Made by a program: the position numbers and the translations under genes. From Mauremys mutica (lineage: Eukaryota; Chordata; Testudines; Geoemydidae): DNA of 64,000 bases. The stretch lies in assembly GCF_020497125.1 (NCBI RefSeq), contig NC_059094.1, forward strand, positions 6,117,733 through 6,181,732, in the 5' to 3' direction. The stretch's first letter is position 1. Every line of letters begins with the position of its first letter. This document shows positions 35,649 through 46,633 of the stretch, one piece after another. Below the pieces are notes generated by a model. The model saw nothing but the letters and a program-made list of their open reading frames with translations, did not search any database and was not told the DNA's origin.

Positions 35649-37240
35649 CCAAGTCCAGCCCCCTGCGCTGAGGCAGGACTATATACACCTAGACCATCCC
35701 AGACAGGTGTTTGTCCAACTCATTCTTAAATACCTCTAGTGATGAGGATTCCATAACCCGCCTTGGAGGCCAATTCCTGTGCTTAACTACCCGTTGAGTT
35801 AGAAAGCTTTTCCTAATATCTAACTTAAATCTCCCTTGCTGCTGATTAAGCCCATTACTTCTTGTTCTACCTTTAGTCCTCCATATAACCCTCTTGTTCA
35901 CTGTCCTCCATATAACAGCCCATAACATATTTGAAGACTGTTATTAGATTTCCCCCCCCCTCCAAGTCTTCTTTTCTCCAAACTAAACATGCTCAGTTTT
36001 TTTTTAACCTTTCCTCATAGGTCCGGTTTTCTAAACCTTTTATCATTTTTGTTCCTCTGCATCACAGTGTTACATCACATATTCAATTTGTGATCCACTA
36101 TAACCCCCAGTACTACTACCTACCCAGTTAGTCCCCATTTTGTAGTTAGGCATTTGATTTTTCCTTCCAAAGTGAAGAACTTTATACCTGTCCTTACTAA
36201 ATTTCATATTGATGATTTCAGACCAATTCTCGTAATTTGTCGGGGTTGTTTTGAATTCTAATCCTGTCCTCCAGAGCACTCAGAACCTGGCCCAGCTTGG
36301 TGTCATCTGCAAATTTTATAAACATACTCTCCAATCCATTATTCAAGTCATTAATTAAAATATTGAATTGTACCAGATCCAAGACTGACCCCTGCAGGAC
36401 CCACTAGATATGCCTTCCCAGGTTGACACCAAACCTTTGATAACTACTTTCTGAGAACAGTCTTTCAACCAATTGTGCACCCACTTTACAGTAATTTCAT
36501 CTAGACCACATTTCTCTAGTTTGCTTATGAAATGTCACGTGGGACTATGTCAAAAGCCTTATTAAAATCAAGATATATCGGTCTACTACTTTCCCACTAT
36601 CCACTAAGCCAGTAACCCTGTCAAAGAAGGAAATTAGGTGGGTTTGGCATGATTTGTTCTTGACAAATCCATGCTGGGTATTCTTTATAATACTATTAAC
36701 CTCCAGGTGCTTACAAACTGATTGTTTAATAATTTGTTCCAGTAGCTTTCCGGATATCAAAGTTAGACTGACTGGTCTATAATTCCCTAGGTCCTCTTTG
36801 TTCACCTTTTTAAAGATAGGTACTATGTTTGCTTTTCTCCAGTCCTCTGGGACCTCATCTATCTTCCATGAGTTCTCAAATATAATTGCTAATGGGTCCA
36901 AGATTGCTTCAGCAAGTTCCTTAAGTAACCTAGGACGAAATTCATCAGGCCTTATTGATCTGAGTACATCTAACCTAACTAAATATTCTTTAACCCATTC
37001 TTTCCCTATTTTGGCTGGCATTCCTTCCCTCTTGTTGCTAATATTAAATGCGTTGAGTATCTGGTCACAATTAACCTTTCTAGTGAAGACTGGAGCAAAA
37101 TAGGTATTAAATACCTCAGCCTTCTTGATGTCATCAGGTATTAGCTCTCCTTCCCCGCTAAGTAGAGGACCTATAGTTTTCTTGTCTTTCTCTTGCTCCT
37201 AATGTATTTAAATAACCTCTTCTTACTGGCTTCAAACAAG
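35649..37240 (-). mobile_element. CR1 LINE, about 1.6 kb, minus strand
   Basis: From the right: IRPDEFRPRLLKELAEAILD, then VPEDWRKANIVPIFKK, GNYRPVSLTLISGKLLEQ and NTQHGFVKNKSCQTHLISF (36545-37021) are the N-terminal half of the CR1 reverse transcriptase. A frame break follows just before the expected DFNKAFD block. The FADDT motif survives at about 36303-36317 in another frame. The left part (35649-35940) is the 3' region (CCATCCCAGACAGGTGTTTG). The terminal tail is missing. Confidence 0.85.
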
Positions 37241-40200
37241 TGAAAGGTACTATTTAAACATACAAACATTACCAGCAGCCCAGTTAAGTATGTAAATCCT
37301 TATTAATGATCTTACCTAGTAGGGTAAACACACTACTGTAATGCAAAAAATTACGCAGTATAAAAATCACAAAGAGCAGTGATGACCTAAGGAAGCCGCA
37401 TTCTCCAAGCGTAATGTTCAGGAGAGTGGAGTCCTACCCATATCAACTTGATGACTATTTTTCAAAACTGTTTTCATTCTTTCAATCTAATGAAATAATG
37501 ACAGCCCTAAAACCTGAAATCCGAGTAATTCCTCCAGTGTTCCAATCTAATGTGTGAAAAGTGACCTCGAAAAAGGTGGTGTTGTGGTTCCAAATGTATT
37601 GTCTCTCAGTGACACAGGACCAGACTTGTTCAGCTTACAAGGCAAAAGATAGTGGTGGTGTTTTTAACTGCCAGGCTACAAACCCCTCCCGTGATCTGAG
37701 AGTTAATCTGTTTTTTTTCCTTTCTCACATATCGTCATTAGTAATAACAGTTCCACAAGCCAAATGAGGCTCTCAATAATAGCAGGGTAAACCAATAGCT
37801 TGTAAATTATAAGCGCTCGGTAAATACTTCTGTTGATAATGCACAAGTAGAAATAGAATCCAGCTCGGTCTCTACAGCTATGCTGGCTCTGCAGAGTTAA
37901 AATATTAATCAGCAATAAACACTTATTTTTGTCACTAAAGTCAGCAGATGAGACTCTGAATACACAAAAAGGGTGAAATTTATCCCTCTGCAGAGGGCCA
38001 GCACAGAACCTAAGTACAATTTAAATTCCACTTAAACCCTCAAAAGAGGTGAATTTCACACAAAGCACAGATGTGCTGAATATGAGGGGGCCATTTTCAC
38101 AATCACTTTACAGAGGCAAACTAGTTAAGTCCTACAGATTGATTCTCCTGTTTACACTGTTAAACTGCATTTACTACAATGGAGTTATTTCTAGATTTAC
38201 ACCACTGAGAGAGAAGTATCAGTCCCCAACTTTTTACACCCGCTAATTTTGCTGAAACTGTAGCTATAGAACTACAGCAAACCCATTGGCAGTACAAGCT
38301 ATCACCTCACATACCCTGACACTCACCTGAAAATATCACCAGTTGTCAAAGTGTATCATCTTTGGAAAATAGTTGGCCCTGATTCTGATCTCACTTATAC
38401 ATGTTTCCACCACTGTCAATGGCCTCACTCAGGATTTAAATCAGCAAAGCTTAAAACAGAGTCAGGCCATAGGTTTTAGTAAACATTGAGGAGGGGCAGA
38501 TTCTGCAACCTTTTCTTCTACTGAGTATCCTTTACTCCTGCAAGTAGTCCAAGCAACTCAATGGACTTATCCTGCTTTCTTATCCTACTGTCAATCAGGG
38601 GTAATGCCACTGAAGTCAGTGGGATTTAAATGGCATCAAGGAGATCAGAATCAGGCCAATGGGACTACTTGTATGAGTAAGTGCTACTCAACACAAGTAA
38701 AGGTTGAAGAACATGGATTTCAATGTCATGAACATTTTAATACTATGTACATATAATTCCCCTGCCATTACTACAAAAACCTGCACAATTATCTTGCTAG
38801 GTTACCAGTGTATCACTGACAAGTGCCATGAAGGTAAACACAGACTTCTACATCGCTGCAGGTTATGTTTGGCAAGTAAATGCTGCTCTGATCAGAGATC
38901 AGTAAAGCCATCAGGAAGCCATTCTGAATAGGCAGCTCTCTTTGGCGCCTGTTTTTACAAGCTGCAGAAGTATAAAAAACCTGGATGAAAAGCTATTGCC
39001 AGGGAAACATTCTTTGTTCATCCTGGTAGTTTAAGTTCACTGAACACGAGATGCTATCAGACTTGGGCTACAACAGTGAGCACCTTGTATTGTTGCTACT
39101 GTGCATGACTTGGGGGTGGGGGGAACAACAGCCACGCTCAGTTCGTACAAGGAAGAAAACTGTTCAAGGGTGTCTCTAGCTGTTTTCAAACATTAATGCA
39201 GATACGTCAAATCAATCCTCAGCTCTATAAACAGGGCTGGTGTGAGCATATCTGGGATGACAAGGAAACAGATTCAAATCAAATGCAAATAGCATCCAGT
39301 GGGCTTGCAGTTTTAAAAAAAAAAACATCAAATGTCAATAAAGTTGAAGAACTGCTTAAGCTTTCAGAAATCTGGGGTCAGTCGGTCTGTGCGTGGTTCT
39401 ACGCGAAAAGGTCAGGGCGTCCCTCCACACCATTCTCATGCTGGGGATGAGTGACAAAGCTCTCGCCACATACCACAGGAGTCCCTGATGCATTCCAGCA
39501 TTCTGGAGAGAGGCTACAGAGGGCGTCTATTCATTCAGAGTCCCCAAGGAATATTGCTCCTGAGATCAGCATTGTTGCTCAAGTGAACACTACATACTAT
39601 GTGGACTTGCAGACTCCTTTCTCCAGTCTGCCCTCCGATTCACGTGGTTCTTCCAATTGACTGCTGGGTGTTCAAATCAACACACACCCCTCTGCGACCA
39701 AGTGTATCTGCCTTCAGGGAAATATTACACAAGAAAACACAGTGCTACTTGTTTCTCATTTTACAGCAGTCTGAAATACATCTCTACACAATATATACAA
39801 TACTGTGAAATCTATTAGCTATGACAAATAACAGATTAAATAATGACTATGCATGCTACTGCTAAATGTGAATATTCCAAGAGAAAAACCACACTGTGAA
39901 ATTGGAGTTAAGGTTTAAATGGCACTAATTCGAAGACATTGGGCCAGATCCTCTGTTGCACAGGACACCTTTGTGTAGATCTGTTCATGCAAAGCCGGCT
40001 AAACCAAGCTAACATGGCCTCCAGAGGTTGCCCCTTAACAGGAGATATACTGAGTGGCATAAATCCTCCATAATGACTTCTGTGCCACATGTGAGCATAA
40101 TAACGCCTAGGCCTTGAGGCCCAGCCACTGCAGAGCAAAAGTGGCATGGCACTGGAGCAACTGGCAGTCAACACAAATGGCCCAAGAAGGGAAGGAGGCA

Positions 40201-40340
40201 CACTGGTAGCTAAAAGCCACTTTGTATTCACACAGTCTGCAACTGCACTGAGTGCTTCCTGGTCACAGACAAGAACTGGGCCCGTAGCCTGCACCTGCTG
40301 CAGGTTCTGACCTGGAGGCAATTGAAGGTGATGAAAGTGA
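37241..40340. other. No gene seen
   Basis: About 3.1 kb of mainly unique-looking sequence. GAAGTCAGTGGGATT (about 38612) and GGGCCAGATCC (about 39941) belong to short motifs repeated elsewhere. The 137-residue minus-strand frame at 39908-40321 overlaps that repeat-like sequence and is not called. Confidence 0.35.
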
Positions 40341-41427
40341 TGAAAGCAGTGGATGTGTTATTCCTTGACTTTAGCAAAGCTTTTGATACGGTCTCCCACA
40401 GTATTCTTGCCAGCAAGTTAAAGAAGTATGGGCTGGATTATTGGACTATAAGGTGGATAGAAAGCTGGCTAGATCATCGGGCTCAATGGGTAGTGATCAA
40501 TGGCTCCATGTCTTGTTGGCAGCCGGTTTCAAGTGGAGTGCCCCAAGGGTCGGTCCTGGGACCGGTTTTGTTCAATATCTTCATTAATGATCTGGAGGAT
40601 GACGTGGACTGCACTCTCAGCAAGTTTGCAGATGACACTAAACTGCGAGGAGTGGTTGATACGCTGGAAGGTAGGGATAGGATACAGAGGGACCTAGACA
40701 AATTGGGGGAATGGGCCAAAAGAAACCTGATGAGGTTCAACAAGGACAAGTGCAGAGTCCTGCACTTAGGATGGAAGAATCCTATTCACTGTTACAGACT
40801 AGGGACCGAATGGCTAGGAAGCAGTTCTGAAGAAAAGAACCTAGGGGTTACAGTGGACGAGAAGCTGGATATGAGTCAACAGTGTGCCCTTGTTGCCAAG
40901 AAGGCTAATGGCATTTTGGGCTGTATAAGTAGGGGCATTGCCAGCAGATCAAGGGATGTGAACATTCCCCTCTATTCGACATTGGTGAGGCCTCATCTGG
41001 AGTACTGTGCCCAGTTTTGGGCCCCACACTACAAGAAGGATGTGGAAAACTTGGAAAGAGTCCAGTGGAGGGCAACAAAAATTATTAGGGGCTGGAGCAC
41101 ATGACTTATGAGGAGAGGCTGAGGGAACTGGGATTGTTTAGTCTGCAGAAGAGAAGAATGAGGGGGGATTTGATAGCTGCTTTCAACTACCTGAAAGGGG
41201 GTTCCAAAGAGGATGGATCTAGACTGTTCTCAGTGGTACCTGATGACAGAACAAGGAGTAATGGTCTCAAGTTGCAGTGGGGGAGGTCTAGGTTGGCTAT
41301 TAGGAAACGCTATTTCACTAGGAGGGTGGTGAAGCACTGGAATGGGTTACCTAGGGAGGTGGTGGAAACCCCTTCCTTAGAGGTTTTTAAGGTCAGGCTA
41401 GACAAAGCCCTGGCTGGGATGATTTAG
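40341..41427 (+). pseudogene. CR1 ORF2 C-terminal half, reverse transcriptase remnant
   Basis: The frame encodes the reverse transcriptase palm of a CR1 non-LTR retrotransposon, which copies the LINE RNA at a nicked target. Visible blocks are [60 protein letters not shown] with both catalytic aspartates, then [19 protein letters not shown] and [20 protein letters not shown]. This frame ends at a stop at about 41104. The C-terminal segment ([19 protein letters not shown] through [18 protein letters not shown]) continues in another frame from 41101 to 41427. One base appears lost near 41090. The endonuclease and the N-terminal half of the RT are missing, so it cannot act alone. Its low divergence suggests recent activity of the subfamily. 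Confidence 0.9.
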
Positions 41428-41514
41428 TTGGGAATTGGTCCTGCTTTGAGCAGGGGGTTGGACTAGATGAGCTCCTGAGGTCCCTTCCAACCCTGATATT
41501 CTATGATTCTATGG
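40341..41514 (+). mobile_element. CR1 LINE, young subfamily, 5'-truncated
   Basis: Similarity to the other CR1 copies begins at GAAAGCAGTGGATGTG (about 40341), inside the reverse transcriptase, and runs to the tail GATATTCTATGATTCTATGG at 41514. Its 3' 80 bp are shared with the SINE at 5188-5265. It lies tail to tail with the copy at 41673-42933, 158 bp apart. Confidence 0.93.
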
Positions 41515-41672
41515 TTTAGATTTATAATAAGCCTTAATGGCTCTGGTCCTGACTACCCTAGAAACTTTACCTTATAGGATACTTGCTGCATCTTAGATAA
41601 GCTGATGCACTCTGCATGCCCCTCTATACCACCTCCAGGTGCTGCAGTGAGGAATTTGATATAGAAGTTCAG
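41515..41672. other. Spacer between tail-to-tail CR1 copies
   Basis: This 158-bp unique-looking spacer separates the two CR1 3' ends. No target duplication was recognised on either side. Confidence 0.5.
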
Positions 41673-42933
41673 TCATAGAATCATAGAACATCAGGGTTGG
41701 AAGGGAACTCCTGCTCAAAGCAGGACCAATCCCCAACTAAATCATCCCAGCCAGGGCTTTGTCAAGCCAGGACTTAAAAACCTCTAAGGAAGGAGATTCC
41801 ACCACCTCCCTAGGTAACCCATTCCAGTGCTTCACCACCCTCCTAGTGAAATAGTGTTTCCTAATATCCAACCTAAACCTCCCCCACTGCAACTTGAGAC
41901 CATTACTCCTTGTTCTGTCATCTGCTACCACTGAGAACAGTCTAGATCCATCCTCTCTGAAACCCCCTTTCAGGTAGTTGAAAGCAGCCATCAAATCCCT
42001 CCTCATTCTTCTCTTCTGCAGACTAAATAATCCTAGTTCCCTCAATCTCTCCTCATAAGTCATGTGCTCCATCATTTTTGATGCCCTCTGCTGGACTCTT
42101 TCCAATTTTTCCACATCCTTCTTGTAGTGTGGGGCCTAAAACTGGACACAGTACTCCAGATGAGTCCTCACCAATGCCGAATAGAGGGGGATGATCACAT
42201 CCCTCGATCTGCTGGCATTGCTCCTACTTATACAGCCCAAAATGTCGTTAGCCTTCTTGGCAACAAGGGCACACTGTTGACTCATATCCAGCTTCTCGTG
42301 CACTGTAACCCCAGGTCCTTTTCTGCAGAACTGCTGCCTAGCCATTCGGACCCTAGTCTGTAGCAGTGCATAGGATTCTTCCGTCCTAAGTGCACTTGTC
42401 CTTGTTGAACCTCATCAGGTTTCTTTTGGCCCAATCCTCTAATTTGTCTAGGCCCCTCTGTATCCTATCCCTACCTTCCAGCGTATCTACCACTCCTCCC
42501 AGTTTTGTGTCATCTGCAAACTTGCTGAGAGTGCAATCCACGCCATCCTCATTAATGAAGCTATTGAACAAAACCGGACCCAGGACCGACCTTTGGGGCA
42601 CTCCGCTTGATACCGGCTGCAAACTAGACATGGAGCCATTGATCACTACCCGTGGGGCCCGATGATCTAGCCAGCTTTCTATCCACCTTATAGTCCATTT
42701 ATTCAGCCCATACTTCTTTAACTTGCTGGCAAGAATACTGTGGGAGACCATATCAAAAGCTTTGCTAAAGTCAAGGAATAACACATCCACAGAGCCAGTT
42801 ATCTCCTCATAGAAGGCAATTAGGTTACTCAGGCATGACTTGCCCTTGGTGAATCCATGCTGACTGTTCCTGATCACTTTCCTCTCCTCTAAGTGCTTCA
42901 AAATGGATTCCATGAGGACCTGCTCCATGATTT
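41673..42933 (-). mobile_element. CR1 LINE, young subfamily, 5'-truncated, minus strand
   Basis: The 3' tail (complement of CATAGAATCATAGAACATCA) is at 41673. The 5' truncation is at AAATCATGGAGCAGG near 42933, the same point at which the fragment at 8312 begins. It is the same subfamily as 40341-41514 and forms the other arm of an inverted repeat. Confidence 0.93.
41737..42928 (-). pseudogene. CR1 ORF2 remnant, reverse transcriptase
   Basis: From 42928 leftward: [79 protein letters not shown] with the catalytic aspartate pair, then a stop at about 42386. The next parts ([20 protein letters not shown], 42136-42345, and [20 protein letters not shown], 41737-42114) lie in other frames. The QGSVLGP glutamine-glycine pair reads QRS. 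There are at least two frame breaks and no endonuclease. It is non-functional. Confidence 0.9.
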
Positions 42934-43012
42934 ACATATAACCAGAGAGAGTGGTAGAACTGAGGACAGAACAAGCAGTCTAGGGGGCTCCTAGTTCCCT
43001 GCTGAAATCACT

Positions 43013-43335
43013 TACTCCGTAGCTCATTCTATGCCAAAAAATAAAAAAATCTGCGCACAATATTTTAAAATTCTGCAAAATTCTGCAAGTTTTATTTGGG
43101 ACTAGCAACTGATCCCAGCTCAGGGTAGGAGCCACTGGCTGGGGTGTCCCCAGCCCTGCGGTTATTTACCTCTCTGCTGGCTGCCTGAAATGACGTACCT
43201 GCACAGGTGCATGACTGTTCTTGCAGCTTTCCTTTGCTTCCCTGTCAGAAAGTCATTTTTCTGTGGGGAAGCAAAGAAATCTGCAGAGGACATGAATTCT
43301 GCGCACGCACAATGACGCAGAATCTCCCTAGGAGT
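43013..43335 (+). mobile_element. Short member (323 bp) of the 'TACTCC...GGAGTA' element family
   Basis: The left end TACTCCGTAGCTCATTCTAT and the complement of the right end, ACTCCTAGGGAGATTCTGCG, form imperfect inverted repeats. The 8-mer AAATCACT flanks it exactly (43005-43012 and 43336-43343). Both ends align with the longer element at 10958-11995; the interiors differ. The 8-bp duplication suits hAT, but the ends are not classical hAT ends, so the superfamily is left open. Confidence 0.75.
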
Positions 43336-43343
43336 AAATCACT

Positions 43344-45322
43344 AGAATTACATTGTTCCCACCACCAATGCTGAGAAGCCCTACTGACCTCAGACCTCAA
43401 GACACAGGGCTTGCTGCTGTCTGCCTTGATAAAAACCCTTGAAGACTTGTTGATTCCTGGAGCTTGTATGCCTGAATACCCACACAACCAAGATCAAAAT
43501 CAAGAAGAAGCAGGGAAAGTTTGCTGTGAAATAACAGTACAAATACTTCTGTTTAACCTCAGAGAATGACAGAAACACAGAATCTAAATTTTGGAATGAA
43601 TTTAGGGCAGTGGAAAGTGCTGGATTGACATCTCTGGGAAATAAAGCCCCTGTTTGTCCCCAGAATAGGCAAAGCATAAATAACAGGAATATGCAGCTTT
43701 CCCCATGCTCCCCAAATTCCACATGTGCCTCAGTCCTGACCTGCAGAGACCACTCCCCTGAGGGAAAATGGGAGTTCATTTTCTGTTGCCCATTCAATCC
43801 ATGGCCACTCTGCTGACTTTTACAACAAAGGAGCCAAACAGTTCCAGTTATGGTGGTGACCAGTCCAGAAGGAATTAGACTGTGACCACTGACTCATTCC
43901 ACAGAGGCCAACCACCAGAAGGTAATGACTTTTAATCATTACTGGAATCCAGACCTGTAAAACCCAGAGCACGTGAAATAGATGGCTTTCCTTCCTGTTC
44001 TGGTCGGGAACATGATGTCTGAGCATTCCCAAGTTTATTTTGTAGTTCAGTGACGTTTTGTTCTTTTGGCTAAACTTCAGTAGTAAACATTTTAAGCAGC
44101 CTTTAAATCTGTAGAGCACAGCAGCAGCAGCAATAGCTTGGTCCAGCTTCTAAATCGTTCCAGCTGACTAGCTGTGTTTCACTCCACTACTGCATGTGAC
44201 ACCACTAGGTTTTCTTGGTGAGACAGTTATAATAGTCAGAAGCCTCAAAGTATTACACAGAAATGACAAAGGGGAACTTACAGGGGAGATCACGTTCCTC
44301 CTTGACATCTCCATTCGCAGCAATGTTCTTAACAGGAGTGTATCCATGCAATTATAGGTAAATCTGCTTTCTCTGCACTACAAAGCTGGGAGCGGGACAG
44401 CTCTGAGCCAGTTTTAACAACATGAGATGATGAAGAGAATGCTGGGAAAAGTGAGCATGCATTTAGGCCTAAAGCCAGGCTGATCTGGAAAATCAGGAAT
44501 GTCTTGCTTCAGTTTTCTAGATCCTCTCTTCCATTAAAGATCTTTGGCCATCAGATGTTCAAAGACTACTCAGGATGCATGTGTTAAACTCCTTGAGGGT
44601 CTAGGCTCCTTCCTCACATTCTATTCTGTACTGCATGCCAAGAAAGAAAAGCAGAAACTTACTAGTGCCTAGATTTGTCAAACACTCGCTGCTTTGGAGA
44701 ATAGGTTTTGATTTCCTCTCACCAAGAAGCAGGAGAAACTGAGGAAAAGGCAAAAGAAACAAGACACACCATGTAGGAGAGAGAAATAACCCCAGATAAC
44801 TGGAGGAGAGGAAAGATGGTGATATAATAATGGGGAGTTTGGAAAGGTCTCCCTACTTCATCAAGACCACCTCTTAGCACTAGTGTGGAACTTTCTTTCA
44901 CACTAATCCTCAGTGTTTTATCTCACTTACATGTGAACAACACCTCTAGTGTCAGGGCCTCAGAGACATCCCTGGGGGTAACACTTCAATATACAAAGTC
45001 AAGGGATACAGCTTATGATCAAAAAGGAAAGCAGCAAATCCACTCTTTGCTGGCAGGACAGGTGCCAAAGATGCTTTCATTTCTTCCTCCCAGTAGAAGT
45101 TCCAACTTCAGTAAAACAAAATAAAAGTGTATGTAACAGAGACTCTGGTATGGGCCAGCCAGGAACTAAGTTAGAGGACATGGGATTCTCCATGGAAATG
45201 ACAAACTTTAAAGGTTGCTGAATATGTCTGCTGTGGAGATTCAGATTTTTCCAGTTCCCCCCTCCATTGCTAGTCACACCCAACGGGCCAACAAAAGGCG
45301 ATTCATGAATGGATGCAGTTGC
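43344..45322. other. No gene called
   Basis: Unique-looking sequence. A minus-strand frame of 135 residues (43390-43797) has a hydrophobic stretch, but no start or splice context supports it. Confidence 0.35.
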
Positions 45323-45420
45323 TGCCAAAGAGGCAGAACCTAAGGCCCACATAGTCACCCCAATACATATATGGTCTGTTTCCAAACAATACAACATGCT
45401 GCAATTAGCTGATCTATGAA
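45323..45420 (+). repeat. Local duplication, copy A
   Basis: GCCAAAGAGGCAGAACCTAA through GATCTATGAA matches copy B at 45925-46020: CCTAAGGCCC, CCCAATAC.TATATGGTCT, TTTCCAAACA, GCAATTAGC. The direct repeat spacing is about 600 bp. Confidence 0.7.
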
Positions 45421-45597
45421 GTTTGTGTCGCACGTACTGTACTTGGCTAAGCAGGCATTCATCACCAATCGCTGGGACGTAGAGGGGGAAACACTGGGGC
45501 TTTGGATGGTGAAAGAATCAACAACGCCAGGCTCTTCTCCAGGACCTTCCTGGTGAGGCTCTGAAAGCGCTTTCCAAGCACCAGAAACGATCTCAGG

Positions 45598-45730
45598 TAG
45601 CTCAAAGCTATTATCCACATTTTACAGATGAGGAAAGTGAGGCACAGAGCGGTGATGTAACTTGCCCCTGGGTCACAACTGGAATAGAAACCAAAAGTCC
45701 TCACTCCCAGTCACCACTCAAACACTAGAC
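45598..45730 (+). repeat. MIR (CORE-SINE) relic
   Basis: ATTATCCACATTTTACAGAT, GAGGAAAGTGAGGCACAGAG and TAACTTGCCCCTGGGTCAC are the second half of MIR. The end near 45700 (TCCTCACTCCCAGTCACCAC) fits its tail. It lies between the two copies of the local duplication. Confidence 0.85.
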
Positions 45731-45924
45731 AATGCACCTGTGCTACAGGTCACTTTAGTCTGGTCTTTAGTTACAGGCAATTAAGTTCACTGACTGTTGG
45801 TTGTTAACACAAGTCATTAGTTAAAATCATGGGACTGGATCACTGAAGCTGGTGAGAGGGAAATGTACTTTCCATCTCCCTGTCCTAGCCTGATCTCCTG
45901 AGAGCCAGAGGGGATTCCCTCTGA

Positions 45925-46020
45925 GCCAGAGAGGACAGGACCTAAGGCCCTGTAGTCATCCCAATACCTATATGGTCTAGTTTCCAAACACCACAATATG
46001 ATGCAATTAGCAGATATAGG
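45925..46020 (+). repeat. Local duplication, copy B
   Basis: The partner of 45323-45420, with several substitutions and small indels. Confidence 0.7.
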
Positions 46021-46633
46021 AATTTTAAGCCTCCCTCAAGGGTTTCGTCACCATTAGTTTGCAGCTATGGCTCCTCAAGATCCCCACCGGATGAGGCTGA
46101 TAAAGGATGCATTGCATCAGTGCATCCCCCAGCTACCTTCTCTCTGCTCATCACCATTTTGGGGGCTGGGCTGACCCACTTGGACTTCCTGTAGGTGTTC
46201 TGCATCATGATGCAATCACAGCCCATTCTTCAATATGCAGAGATGAGAGAATTTCTCAAGCAGGACTTCTCTAATCAGACATACCTCTTTTACTGAATCA
46301 ATCTACAAGTTATTGGAAGGGTTTATTCTGCCATGGCTGGGAGGGTAAATTGCTAATCCCCTTCTGCCTGCTAATGCCTGGCATCCCCACAGGATGCATG
46401 TACTGCATGTCCTGGACCACGTGTCCTTATGAAAGAGAGAGGCATCCTGCCATGCATCAGATTTTTGAACACTCCAGTGCAGAAGGCAAATTAATAAATG
46501 GTACATTTATAACTCCTGCATTTTATACATTCCTTAATCAAACTGCTTAACATCAGAAAACAGTAACATGAAACACATGGTACTGTTGCATGTACAGCTT
46601 CTTCCTGGCAATCGTGTATTTTTATGACAAAAT
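46021..46633. other. No feature seen
   Basis: Unique-looking sequence up to the abrupt start of hAT transposase similarity. Confidence 0.4.

Noticed and set aside
39908..40321. A 137-residue minus-strand frame as a gene
   Set aside because: It covers sequence resembling a dispersed GGGCCAGATCC-type repeat and has no domain.
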